From Frateuria_A sp035695185 (GTDB taxonomy: Bacteria > Pseudomonadota > Gammaproteobacteria > Xanthomonadales > Rhodanobacteraceae), in NCBI RefSeq assembly GCF_035695185.1, contig NZ_DASSES010000015.1, forward strand, positions 1 to 64,000: a stretch of DNA of 64,000 nucleotides. The letters are read 5' to 3'. Both the position numbers and the translations under genes were made by a program. Every line of letters starts with the position of its first letter. Position 1 is the stretch's first letter. Below are positions 1 to 7,599 of this stretch, piece after piece. The notes beneath the pieces were generated by a model. That model saw only the letters and a list, made by a program, of their open reading frames with translations. It made no database searches and was not told the DNA's origin.

Positions 1-225
1 GGCCAGTACGGACCGGCGGTCATCGAGGCCATGACTCGGGCACTCGAAGAGCTGCCCGCGCCGGTGCTTGCCTTCTGCCGCACCGGCACCCGTTCAACCT
101 CGCTCTGGGCGCTGCAGGCGGCCCCGGCGACCGAACCGGACGTGCTGCTGCGGATCGCCGCTGACGCGGGTTATGACCTGGCCGCGATCGCCCCGCGGTT
201 GCGGGGGATGCGGCAGCATGCCTGA
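1..225 (+). CDS. DUF442 / TIGR01244-type phosphatase-like sulfur-metabolism protein, 5' truncated by window edge
   Basis: The open frame enters from the left edge and ends at 225, so only the C-terminal ~74 residues are visible. It contains the P-loop-like signature CRTGTRS (Cys-x5-Arg), characteristic of the dual-specificity-phosphatase-like DUF442 fold that is often fused to or encoded beside persulfide dioxygenases (the Blh group). The preceding residues (LPAPVLAF) form the expected beta strand. Family knowledge links these proteins to sulfide/persulfide handling, and the two genes that follow (sulfite/sulfur-anion permease and MBL-fold hydrolase) fit. The exact substrate is unknown. The next gene starts only 12 bases downstream, so co-transcription is likely. 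Confidence 0.75.
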   Translation, partial: GQYGPAVIEAMTRALEELPAPVLAFCRTGTRSTSLWALQAAPATEPDVLLRIAADAGYDLAAIAPRLRGMRQHA

Positions 226-237
226 GCTGATGATCAC

Positions 238-1047
238 GTGCCGCTGGCGCCACCGCCGGACGCCGGCATGGTCCTGATGCCCGAGGCGGGCGGGCTGCTG
301 GCCGTGTTGTGCGGTTCGGCCGTGGGCTTCTCGCTGGCACTGATCGGCGGCGGTGGTTCCATTCTCGCCACGCCGCTGCTGCTTTACGTCGTCGGCGTGC
401 GCGATCCACACGTGGCGATCGGCACCAGTGCGCTGGCGGTGGCCGCCAACGCGTTCGCCAACCTCGTGCCGCATGCGCGCGCCGGCAACGTGCGCTGGAA
501 GGTGGCCTTCGTGTTCGCGGCCAGCGGTGTGGTCGGCGCGTTCCTGGGCTCGAGCCTGGGCAAGGCGATCAACGGCAGGCACCTGCTGGTGCTGTTCGCA
601 CTGCTCATGCTGGTGGTCGCCGCGCTGATGGTGCGCGGACGTGGCCGGGGCGGCGCGGACCGCTACCCGCTGCCGCACATGTGGCCACGGCTGGGTGCGG
701 TCGGGTTGGGGGCGGGTGGCCTGGCGGGCTTCTTCGGCATCGGCGGCGGGTTCCTGATCGTGCCGGGGCTGATGTTCGCCAGCGGCATGGAGATCATCCA
801 CGCCATCGGTACGTCGCTGTTCTCGGTCGGTGCGTTCGGTCTCACGACCACCATCAACTATGCCGCCTCGGGCTTGGTCGACTGGCGCGTAGCGGTGGAG
901 TTCATCGGCGGCGGCGTGGTCGGCGGGTGGCTGGGCGCGCTGGGCGCGCGGCGGTTGGCCCGCACACGCGGCGCCCTCAACCTGGTGTTCGCGGGCGTCA
1001 TCGTCGTGGTGGCGCTGTTCATGCTCTACGAGTCGCTGCGCGGTTGA
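238..1047 (+). CDS. TauE/SafE (TSUP) family sulfur-anion permease
   Basis: An integral membrane protein of about 269 residues with two repeats of the TSUP signature: LIGGGGSILATPLL near residue 37 and FFGIGGGFLIVPGL near residue 165, each starting a four-helix half. Family members export or import sulfite, thiosulfate or sulfoacetate across the inner membrane. The GTG at 238 gives the longest product; ATGs at 268 and 277 are alternatives that remove a proline-rich start. Its position between a DUF442 protein and a persulfide dioxygenase-like enzyme suggests removal of the sulfite made by persulfide oxidation. Length is normal for the family and nothing looks broken. Confidence 0.88.
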   Translation: MPLAPPPDAGMVLMPEAGGLLAVLCGSAVGFSLALIGGGGSILATPLLLYVVGVRDPHVAIGTSALAVAANAFANLVPHARAGNVRWKVAFVFAASGVVGAFLGSSLGKAINGRHLLVLFALLMLVVAALMVRGRGRGGADRYPLPHMWPRLGAVGLGAGGLAGFFGIGGGFLIVPGLMFASGMEIIHAIGTSLFSVGAFGLTTTINYAASGLVDWRVAVEFIGGGVVGGWLGALGARRLARTRGALNLVFAGVIVVVALFMLYESLRG

Positions 1048-1070
1048 GCGCAGGGGAGGCGAGAGAAGCC

Positions 1071-1820
1071 ATGCTGTTCCGTCAGTTGTTCGAACCGCTA
1101 TCCAGTACCTACACCTACCTGCTCGGCTGCGAGCGCACCGGCCAGGCGGTGCTGATCGACCCGGTCATCACGATGATCGAGCGCGACCTGGGCGAGGTGC
1201 ACCGCCTCGGGCTCACGCTGGCCTGGAGCGTGGACACCCACATTCACGCCGACCACATCACCGCGGCGCGCGAACTCAAGCAGCGCGCCGGCAGCCGCAT
1301 CGCCGCGCCGGCGCCCGACCGCCTGCCGTGCGCCGACCTCGGGCTGGAGGAGGGCCGCCCGTTCGAGGTGGGCAGCGTCCAGTTACACCCGCTGCACACG
1401 CCCGGCCATACGGACGGCCATTTTGCCTACCGCCAGGACGACCGCGTGTTCACCGGCGACGCACTGCTGATCGATGGCTGCGGCCGCACCGATTTCCAGA
1501 ACGGCGATGCCGATGCGCTCTACCGCAGCGTGCGCGAAAAGCTGTTCACACTGCCGGGCGAGACGCTGGTCTACCCGGCCCATGACTACCAGGGCCGCCG
1601 CGTCTCCTCGGTCGCCCAGGAACAGGGGCGCAACCCGCGCCTGGGAGGCGATCGCACGCTGGAGGAATTCAGGGCGATCATGGCCGGGCTGAATCTGCCG
1701 TATCCGAAGTTCATCGACTACGCCGTGCCGGGCAACCGGCAGTGCGGCGTGTGTCCGGACGACGTACCGGAGGATTTGCGCGAATACTGCGGGCCGATGG
1801 CGCAAAGCCCACAGGGTTGA
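1071..1820 (+). CDS. MBL-fold persulfide dioxygenase-like hydrolase (ETHE1/Blh type)
   Basis: A 249-residue metallo-beta-lactamase-fold protein. The metal motif THIHADH (residues ~58-64), a later TPGHTDGH and the DAL and PAHDY blocks supply the His/Asp ligands expected for a mononuclear iron persulfide dioxygenase. These enzymes oxidise glutathione persulfide to sulfite in the cytoplasm. The C-terminus carries a CGVCPDD segment. The ATG at 1071 was chosen because it follows a purine-rich stretch (AGGGGAGGCGAGAG) and gives the canonical N-terminus MLFRQLFE. It is probably co-transcribed with the permease upstream (23-base gap). A glyoxalase II-like role is the main alternative, but the neighbours favour sulfide detoxification. 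Confidence 0.85.
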   Translation: MLFRQLFEPLSSTYTYLLGCERTGQAVLIDPVITMIERDLGEVHRLGLTLAWSVDTHIHADHITAARELKQRAGSRIAAPAPDRLPCADLGLEEGRPFEVGSVQLHPLHTPGHTDGHFAYRQDDRVFTGDALLIDGCGRTDFQNGDADALYRSVREKLFTLPGETLVYPAHDYQGRRVSSVAQEQGRNPRLGGDRTLEEFRAIMAGLNLPYPKFIDYAVPGNRQCGVCPDDVPEDLREYCGPMAQSPQG

Positions 1821-1891
1821 GCGAGGTGGTGGTAGTGGCCACGCTCGCGCAAAGTCGCATGGCATACCAGCACATCAAGTCGACCGCCGGA

Positions 1892-1950
1892 CGGATGAGT
1901 TGACGATCGATGCGACCGAGGTCCGCAGCCGGGCCTGCCGGATGAGTTGA
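1892..1950 (+). repeat. 12-bp direct repeat, two copies 47 bp apart
   Basis: The 12-mer CGGATGAGTTGA occurs at 1892-1903 and again at 1939-1950, in the 204-bp non-coding gap between the hydrolase and the glycosyltransferase. The flanking bases differ, so this is not a longer duplication. It could be a regulator half-site pair or a chance repeat; nothing else is recognisable in the gap. Confidence 0.4.
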
Positions 1951-2024
1951 TGGCCTCGGTGGCGCCGCACGAAGGCGACCGGAGCGGAAAGCCAGGCGAA
2001 AACCATCGACTCTATGTTCGCCGC

Positions 2025-3653
2025 ATGCACCCACACGCACGACCTGCGGCCTGGCTTCCCTGGTGGGCCGGATTCGCCCTCCTGATCGCCCTGCGCGTGC
2101 TGTGGCTGGGCGCCTATCCGGTCAACTCGGACGAGCCCCAGCACGCGCATGTCGCGTGGAATCTCGCAATCGGTGGCACTCCGTATCGCGATGCGTTCGA
2201 CAACCACGGCCCCCTGTTCGGCCTGCTGTATGCGCATTACATGCGCTGGCTGGGACCGCGGGCGGACATCCTGTGGTGGCTGCGGCTGGCGGTGATTCCC
2301 TGGTATGCCCTCGCGCTGTGGTCCAGTTGGGTGATGGCGCGACGGCTCTACACGGCCCGCGTCGCGGCTGCCGGGGTGCTGCTCGCCGCGCTGATGCAGA
2401 TCTTCTTCGTGAAGATGGGCGAGTTCCGCACCGATGACATGTGGACCGCGCTCTGGCTTGCGGCACTGGCCCTGGTGGTGGGAGCGCACCGGTCCGTCCG
2501 GCGCGGGTTCGTCGCGGGCCTGTGCATCGGCGCGGCGCTGGCGGTTTCGCAGAAGACCCTGCCGCTGCTCGCGACGGCGCTCGTCGCCGGGGTGGCTGCG
2601 GGTGTTGCCCGGCCAGTGGCGCCGGCGGGCAGGCGCGGACCTGCGCTGGCCGCGATCGCCGGCGGCCTGGTGGTTCCGTTGGCGATGATGGCCTGGCTGG
2701 CCGGCCGGCATGATCTCGGTCCGGCGTACTATGACATGGTGGCCTACGGGCTGGAGCCCACCGGTGGTCCCAGCCACCTGTGGCGCCAGGTCACCTACGC
2801 GCTGGTGGCGGCGTCCATCGTGGGCGCGGCAATCGTCCGGCTGCGGCGGGATCGCGTGGCCGAGGAGGCATCGCGCTGGCGCGCCTTCCTTGGCCTGCAG
2901 GCCTTGCTGTACATGCTGCTGATCTGGGTGGCCTGGCCCTTGTCCACGCCCCAGGACTTCCTGCCGGTCATCCCGACCGCGACGCTGGTCCTGGTGGGAG
3001 CGGCAGCTCGGCCGTCCATGGGGTGGCTGGGCGCGCAGAGTTCATCCGCATGGGTCGTGCTGCTGGCGGGACTGGAGTTCGGGTGGCTCCTGCATCACGC
3101 GCCGCCCTGGCGGGACGCGCTCGCGGGCGAGCGCTCGCGCCTGGCCGTGGTGCTCCGCTGCACGGCGCCTTCGGACTCGGTGATGGACGCCAAGAGCGGC
3201 GCCATCTTCCGCCCACGCCCGTATTACCCGGTGCTGGAGAGTCTGGAGCTGCGGCGCCTCGAGCATGGTCTCGCCCCCGACCGGATCGCGGCGGCTCTGG
3301 TGGCGCACGACACCAAGGTGCTCATTCCCGAGCGCCTGCCCCTGCCGGACCAGGCCTTTGCCGCACGCAACTATCTGCCCGGGACCGCGGGCGTCTACAT
3401 GGCGGGCATGTGGCTGCCGGCCAGTGGAACCAGGCATCGGATCACCATCCGGCTTCCGGGCGTCTACGCGCTGAGCGACGGCGTGCATCCGCGCCAGGGA
3501 AGCGTGGACGGCGGCGTTCCGGCCTCCCGATGGATGCTCGGCGCCGGCCCGCACTGGCTGGTGGTGCCGACGGGACGCGATCTCTTCCTGATCTGGAGCA
3601 AGGCATGGGCATGTGGCTGGAGACCGAGGCTGCCATCCGGGAAGCCGGCTTGA
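2025..3653 (+). CDS. GT-C fold membrane glycosyltransferase (PMT/ArnT/RgtA-like)
   Basis: A multi-spanning protein of 542 residues. The first periplasmic loop carries NSDEPQHAHVAWNL followed by GGTPYRDAFDNHGP, the acidic loop pattern of GT39/GT83-type polyprenyl-phosphate-sugar transferases. About ten hydrophobic segments follow, then a soluble C-terminal domain from roughly residue 390. Such enzymes move a sugar from undecaprenyl phosphate to lipid A, glycan or protein on the periplasmic face. The ATG at 2025 puts the first helix soon after the start; an in-frame ATG at 1947 would add a hydrophilic 26-residue leader that looks non-coding. The stop overlaps the next start (TGATG). The acceptor cannot be deduced. 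Confidence 0.75.
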   Translation: MHPHARPAAWLPWWAGFALLIALRVLWLGAYPVNSDEPQHAHVAWNLAIGGTPYRDAFDNHGPLFGLLYAHYMRWLGPRADILWWLRLAVIPWYALALWSSWVMARRLYTARVAAAGVLLAALMQIFFVKMGEFRTDDMWTALWLAALALVVGAHRSVRRGFVAGLCIGAALAVSQKTLPLLATALVAGVAAGVARPVAPAGRRGPALAAIAGGLVVPLAMMAWLAGRHDLGPAYYDMVAYGLEPTGGPSHLWRQVTYALVAASIVGAAIVRLRRDRVAEEASRWRAFLGLQALLYMLLIWVAWPLSTPQDFLPVIPTATLVLVGAAARPSMGWLGAQSSSAWVVLLAGLEFGWLLHHAPPWRDALAGERSRLAVVLRCTAPSDSVMDAKSGAIFRPRPYYPVLESLELRRLEHGLAPDRIAAALVAHDTKVLIPERLPLPDQAFAARNYLPGTAGVYMAGMWLPASGTRHRITIRLPGVYALSDGVHPRQGSVDGGVPASRWMLGAGPHWLVVPTGRDLFLIWSKAWACGWRPRLPSGKPA

Positions 3654-4570
3654 TGCCGTCGCAGCTCCCGCCGATCGACCGGCAGACCCGCCTGCTCGTG
3701 ATCGCGCCGCATCCGGACGACGAGACGATCGCCACCGGCCAGCTCATCCAGCGGGTGCGCCGTGCCGGTGGCAGCGTTCGCGTGCTGGTGTTGACCGGCG
3801 GCGACAACAATCCCTGGCCGCAGCGCTGGCTCGAACGACGCCTGCGCGTCGGGCCGCGGGAGCGGGCACGCTGGGCGGCGCGCCGACGGCAGGAGCTGTC
3901 GCTCGCGCTCGCGGCGCTCGGGCTGGCCGAGCAGGACTGGAGGTCGCTCGGATGGCCCGACCTGGGCATGACCGACGCGTTGAGGTCCGACGCGCCGACC
4001 ATGCTGGCGACCCTGGAGGCCGAGCTGGCCGGCTTCCGGCCCGGCCTGGTCATCGTGCCGGACCTGGCGGACCGCCATCCGGACCACGGGGCAGGCCATG
4101 TGCTCGTGCGCCTGGCGCTCGCGCGCTGGGGGCAGCCGCACCATCTGCTCGGCTACCTCATCCATGGCCGTCCACGTCCTGGCACATGCTGGGTTGCGTG
4201 GCCCCCGATGGCCGGCCTGCAGGTCAACAAGGAAGTGGCCATCCGCTGCCATCGGACCCAGATGGCCCTGAGTGGCAGGCGCCTGCTCCGCTACGTGCGG
4301 CGAGAAGAACGCTTCTGCGTCTATCCGGCGTCCGGCGGCAGCGGCGACTTGCCCTGGCGCATCCGCCGGCCGCTGGCGTCCACCCTGCGGCTGCTGCTGG
4401 CCACCCCGAACGGTGCGGAAGAATGGCGGTGGCGGGACGCGCCCATCGCGCACGGGGAGGGCGGGTGCCTGGGCCTGCGGCTGCCCGTCGCCCGACCCTG
4501 CTTCGTGAAGCTGCATTCGAAGCTGCCGGGGCCCTGGATTTTCGACCACTGGGGCTGGCAGGAGCTTTGA
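3653..4570 (+). CDS. PIG-L family (LmbE-like) deacetylase
   Basis: A protein of about 305 residues. The zinc-binding PIG-L motifs are plain: APHPDDE near residue 20 (catalytic Asp and metal His/Asp) and DRHPDHGAGH near residue 140. Family enzymes remove N-acetyl groups from GlcNAc-containing glycolipids or small glycosides. The C-terminal ~120 residues are not typical of the minimal fold and may bind the acceptor. The ATG at 3653 sits in a TGATG overlap with the glycosyltransferase, implying translational coupling; an alternative ATG at 3605 would give a longer overlap. The pairing with a GT-C enzyme suggests deacetylation of the same envelope glycan. Confidence 0.8.
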   Translation: MPSQLPPIDRQTRLLVIAPHPDDETIATGQLIQRVRRAGGSVRVLVLTGGDNNPWPQRWLERRLRVGPRERARWAARRRQELSLALAALGLAEQDWRSLGWPDLGMTDALRSDAPTMLATLEAELAGFRPGLVIVPDLADRHPDHGAGHVLVRLALARWGQPHHLLGYLIHGRPRPGTCWVAWPPMAGLQVNKEVAIRCHRTQMALSGRRLLRYVRREERFCVYPASGGSGDLPWRIRRPLASTLRLLLATPNGAEEWRWRDAPIAHGEGGCLGLRLPVARPCFVKLHSKLPGPWIFDHWGWQEL

Positions 4571-4644
4571 TGGGGGCTCCCGAAAGGAAGCCGAAAGAGC
4601 GGGTTCCTACGCTCCGGGGCATTCCAGCCTGAAGGCATTCGGCG

Positions 4645-5259
4645 ATGCGCTTTTTCCTGATGCTCGTGCTTGCTCTTGCGCCCGTCGGGACCTCCCTCGC
4701 GAGCGGAGGTCCCCTGGGTATCGACCACCGCCTGCACTACGACAACAGCGGCATCTGGAAGCGCAGCAACCAGAAGGCGCTCATCTACGGCACCATCATC
4801 ACGGTGGGAGCGGGCGCGCTCGCCTTCGGGGACCACGACGAGCTGGGCGATACCTTCTGGCGCTCGGTCGACGCCATGGTGGTGAGCGGCGTCGGGACGC
4901 AGGCGCTCAAGTACGCCTTCGGTCGCGAGCGCCCCTCGCAGACGAACGATCCCAACCGCTTCTTCAAGCACGGGCAGAGCTTTCCCAGCGGCGAGGTCGC
5001 GGCGATCTCCGCGGCGGTGACGCCTTTCATGGTCCGGTATGGCGACGACCATCCGGCCGTCTACGCACTGGCGCTGCTGCCAGCCTACGATGCGGTCGCC
5101 CGCGTGAAGGTCCACGGGCACTGGCAAAGCGACGTGCTGGTCGGTGCCGCCATCGGCACCGGCATCGGCATCTGGGCGTCGCACCGCGACTCCCCGCTGA
5201 TCGTCGGCTGGCTGCCCGGCGGCTTCAGCGTGGGCTACGTCCACCATTTCAAGCCTTGA
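4645..5259 (+). CDS. Periplasmic/membrane PAP2-superfamily phosphatase
   Basis: A 204-residue protein with an N-terminal signal segment (MRFFLMLVLALAPVGTSLAS). The PAP2 (type 2 phosphatidic acid phosphatase) motifs are in order: KYAFGRERP (K-x6-RP, residues ~92-100), SFPSGE (~112) and ARVKVHGHWQSD (R-x5-H-x3-D). The second motif normally reads PSGH; here Glu replaces His, which removes the usual proton donor. Members act on undecaprenyl pyrophosphate, lipid A phosphates or phosphatidic acid. It follows the glycosyltransferase/PIG-L pair by 74 bases and may recycle carrier lipid for them. Activity is uncertain because of the substitution. Confidence 0.8.
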   Translation: MRFFLMLVLALAPVGTSLASGGPLGIDHRLHYDNSGIWKRSNQKALIYGTIITVGAGALAFGDHDELGDTFWRSVDAMVVSGVGTQALKYAFGRERPSQTNDPNRFFKHGQSFPSGEVAAISAAVTPFMVRYGDDHPAVYALALLPAYDAVARVKVHGHWQSDVLVGAAIGTGIGIWASHRDSPLIVGWLPGGFSVGYVHHFKP

Positions 5260-5516
5260 GCCGCGGCACGCAAGACCCGGCGCATGGCGCTGCCGGGTGT
5301 AAGTCCAGGCTAAGCAACGGCGCGGAAGATCCTCGCGAGCGCACCCGCGTGAAAGCGAGTGCGCCGAACGGAAAACCAACGGCGTCGTAAGGACATTTGA
5401 AGACGCCGCCGCTCACGATTGGGAACGTAAGCGCGCGTCATTCGATGGAACCGTGGTGGAAGGCAGTCCCCCTGAGAATCGGGTCATGTGGCCTGATTGC
5501 TTTTCCGGAAACGACC

Positions 5517-6191
5517 ATGCGCATCCTCATTGCGGAAGACGACGTGGCCATCGCTGCAGGCGTGGCGGCAGCGCTGCGCCACGGTGGCCATGCCGTCGAT
5601 ACCGTCGATGACGGGACACGCGCCGACTCGGCCCTGCACGACGCCCCCTACGACATGCTGGTGCTGGACCTGGGCTTGCCGAGGATGGACGGCGCCGATG
5701 TGCTCCAGCGACTGCGCGGGCGAGGCGGCGAAATGCCGGTGCTGGTCATCACCGCGCGGGAAGGACTGCGCGAACGCGTGCGTGTGCTCGACCTCGGTGC
5801 GGACGATTACCTGATCAAGCCGTTCGCGCTCGACGAGTTCAACGCCCGGGTACGTGCGCTGTTGCGGCGGATGACCAGCAAGGGCACGCCGGAGCTGCGG
5901 GTAGGGCGGTTGCGCGTGGACCTGCCGGGGCATCGCGCCTGGATCGACGAGGAAGCACTGGAGCTGACCGCCCGCGAATTCGGCGTGCTGGCCGCGCTGG
6001 CCGTGCGCGTCGGCCGACTGACCAGCCGCGCCCAGCTCGTCGATTCCCTGTGCAGCTGGGACCAGGACCTCACCGACAACGGGCTGGATATCGCCATCCA
6101 CCGGCTGCGCCGCAAGCTGCGCGGTTGTGGCACCGGCGTGCGCACGATCCGCGGGCTGGGCTACATGCTGGAGGAGGAGGCTTGTGACTGA
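5517..6191 (+). CDS. OmpR/PhoB-family response regulator
   Basis: A 224-residue protein with a receiver domain (residues 1-115; acidic pair EDD near the start, phospho-acceptor in LVLDLGLPRMDG, conserved Lys in LIKPF) and a C-terminal winged-helix domain (LTAREFGVLAAL ... DNGLDIAIHRLRRKL). The ATG at 5517 begins MRILIAEDD, the canonical start; earlier in-frame starts add sequence with no homology. Its last codons overlap the kinase that follows, which opens with a GTG 8 bases before the stop. The same operon continues into a four-gene efflux system, so the pump is probably its target. Confidence 0.92.
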   Translation: MRILIAEDDVAIAAGVAAALRHGGHAVDTVDDGTRADSALHDAPYDMLVLDLGLPRMDGADVLQRLRGRGGEMPVLVITAREGLRERVRVLDLGADDYLIKPFALDEFNARVRALLRRMTSKGTPELRVGRLRVDLPGHRAWIDEEALELTAREFGVLAALAVRVGRLTSRAQLVDSLCSWDQDLTDNGLDIAIHRLRRKLRGCGTGVRTIRGLGYMLEEEACD

Positions 6192-7599
6192 GCAGGCGCT
6201 GGCCGCCGCCCGGTGGCAACCCAGCCTGCGCCGGCGCCTGCTCGCCTTCCTGCTGATTCCCGTCGGGCTGCTGCTGGTGCTCGATGCCATGCTGACCTAC
6301 GGCGTGGCGCTGGCCTACTCCAACCGCGTTCATGACCGCGACCTAGGCGACGATGCGCTGGCGCTCGCGCAGATGTTGCGCACCGGCCACCTGGAGGACG
6401 GGCTCACGCGGCAGGCCCGCTTCCTGCTCGAATACGACCCGGACGGCCGCGCCTATTTCAGCGTGCGCAGCCGGCGCCGCGGCATGCTCGCGGACAACGC
6501 GCGGTACCGTCAGCCGCCGGCACCCGCGGCGGGCGGCGCGCCCCTGCTGTTCGACACCGCGCTGGGGACGCGTCCGCTGCGCGCGGCCGTGGTGAGCCTC
6601 CATCCGGGTGCCGACCCGTCGGACACGCTGACCGTCAGCGTGGCCGAGACGCTCAGCGACCGGCACCGCCGTGCGCGCGAGATCCTCCTGATGGCCGTGC
6701 CGCTGCAGACGCTGTTGATCCTCGGGGTGTTGTCGCTGGTGTGGTTCGGCGTGGATTACGGCCTGCGCGTGCTCAATCCGCTCACCGCGCGCCTGGCCGC
6801 CCGCGAACACGAGATCACGCCGATCGGCGAGACCGACGTGCCACGCGAGATCCTGCCGCTGACGCGGACGATCGATGGCCTGTTCGCCCGGCTGCGATGC
6901 GTCCTCGAAGTGCAGGAGCGCTTCATCGCCGATGCCGCGCACCAGCTGCGCACCCCGCTGGCCGGGCTCAGCCTGAACGTGGAGAGCGCCCTGGCCGAAG
7001 GCACGCCGCAGGCCGTGAAGGAGGCGCTTGGCCACATCCGCCAGCTCACGCTGCGCACGGCGCGCACGTCGGCCCAGCTGCTGGCACTCACGCGTGCCCA
7101 GTCGCCGCTGGGCGCGCCCACGGCGTGGGCGGTGGTGGACATGGCCCGCCTGGTGCCCGAGGTCATCGGCCTGCGCCTTCGCGATGCCCTGGCCGCGGGC
7201 GTGGACCTCGGCTTCCAGGGCGAGCATGTGCCGCTGTTCGTGATGGGCGATGCTGGCGCGCTGCACGAGATGCTCGACAACCTGATCGACAACGGACTGC
7301 GCTATGCCGGGCGCGGCAGGAACCTCACGGTAGGCCTCACCGCCACCCCGGGGGGCGTACGACTGCACGTCGAAGACGATGGCCCCGGCGTGCCCGACGA
7401 ACTGCTCCCGCGCCTGGGGGAGCGCTTCTTCCGGGTACCTGGAACCGCGCAGGAGGGCACCGGGCTGGGCCTGGCGATCGTCCAGCGCATCGCCGAGCGC
7501 CACGGGGCGCGGGTGAGCTATCAACGCGCCACGCCGCATGGCCTGTGCGTGGCGATCCTGTTTCCGGCCACCACTCCCCGGGGAGCCTTCCACCCATGA
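6184..7599 (+). CDS. Sensor histidine kinase of the efflux operon (QseC/PmrB-like layout)
   Basis: A 471-residue inner-membrane kinase. Transmembrane segment 1 is near residues 18-40 (LLAFLLIPVGLLLVLDAML) and segment 2 near 175-195, enclosing a periplasmic sensor domain. The H-box reads DAAHQLRTPLAGL (~residue 257), followed by an N-box (NLIDNGLRYA), a G1 box (DDGPGVPDE) and a G2 box (GTGLGLAIV). The GTG at 6184 overlaps the regulator stop. It phosphorylates the cognate OmpR-type regulator; the signal is unknown, though the sensor loop is short and rich in Arg, as in cation or antimicrobial-peptide sensors. Its stop overlaps the start of the outer-membrane factor (ATGA at 7596). Confidence 0.92.
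   Translation: MTEQALAAARWQPSLRRRLLAFLLIPVGLLLVLDAMLTYGVALAYSNRVHDRDLGDDALALAQMLRTGHLEDGLTRQARFLLEYDPDGRAYFSVRSRRRGMLADNARYRQPPAPAAGGAPLLFDTALGTRPLRAAVVSLHPGADPSDTLTVSVAETLSDRHRRAREILLMAVPLQTLLILGVLSLVWFGVDYGLRVLNPLTARLAAREHEITPIGETDVPREILPLTRTIDGLFARLRCVLEVQERFIADAAHQLRTPLAGLSLNVESALAEGTPQAVKEALGHIRQLTLRTARTSAQLLALTRAQSPLGAPTAWAVVDMARLVPEVIGLRLRDALAAGVDLGFQGEHVPLFVMGDAGALHEMLDNLIDNGLRYAGRGRNLTVGLTATPGGVRLHVEDDGPGVPDELLPRLGERFFRVPGTAQEGTGLGLAIVQRIAERHGARVSYQRATPHGLCVAILFPATTPRGAFHP

Noticed and set aside
5275..5298. ACCCGGC/GCCGGGT hairpin after the PAP2 gene as a terminator
   Set aside because: No U-run follows on either strand, so it is only a weak stem.
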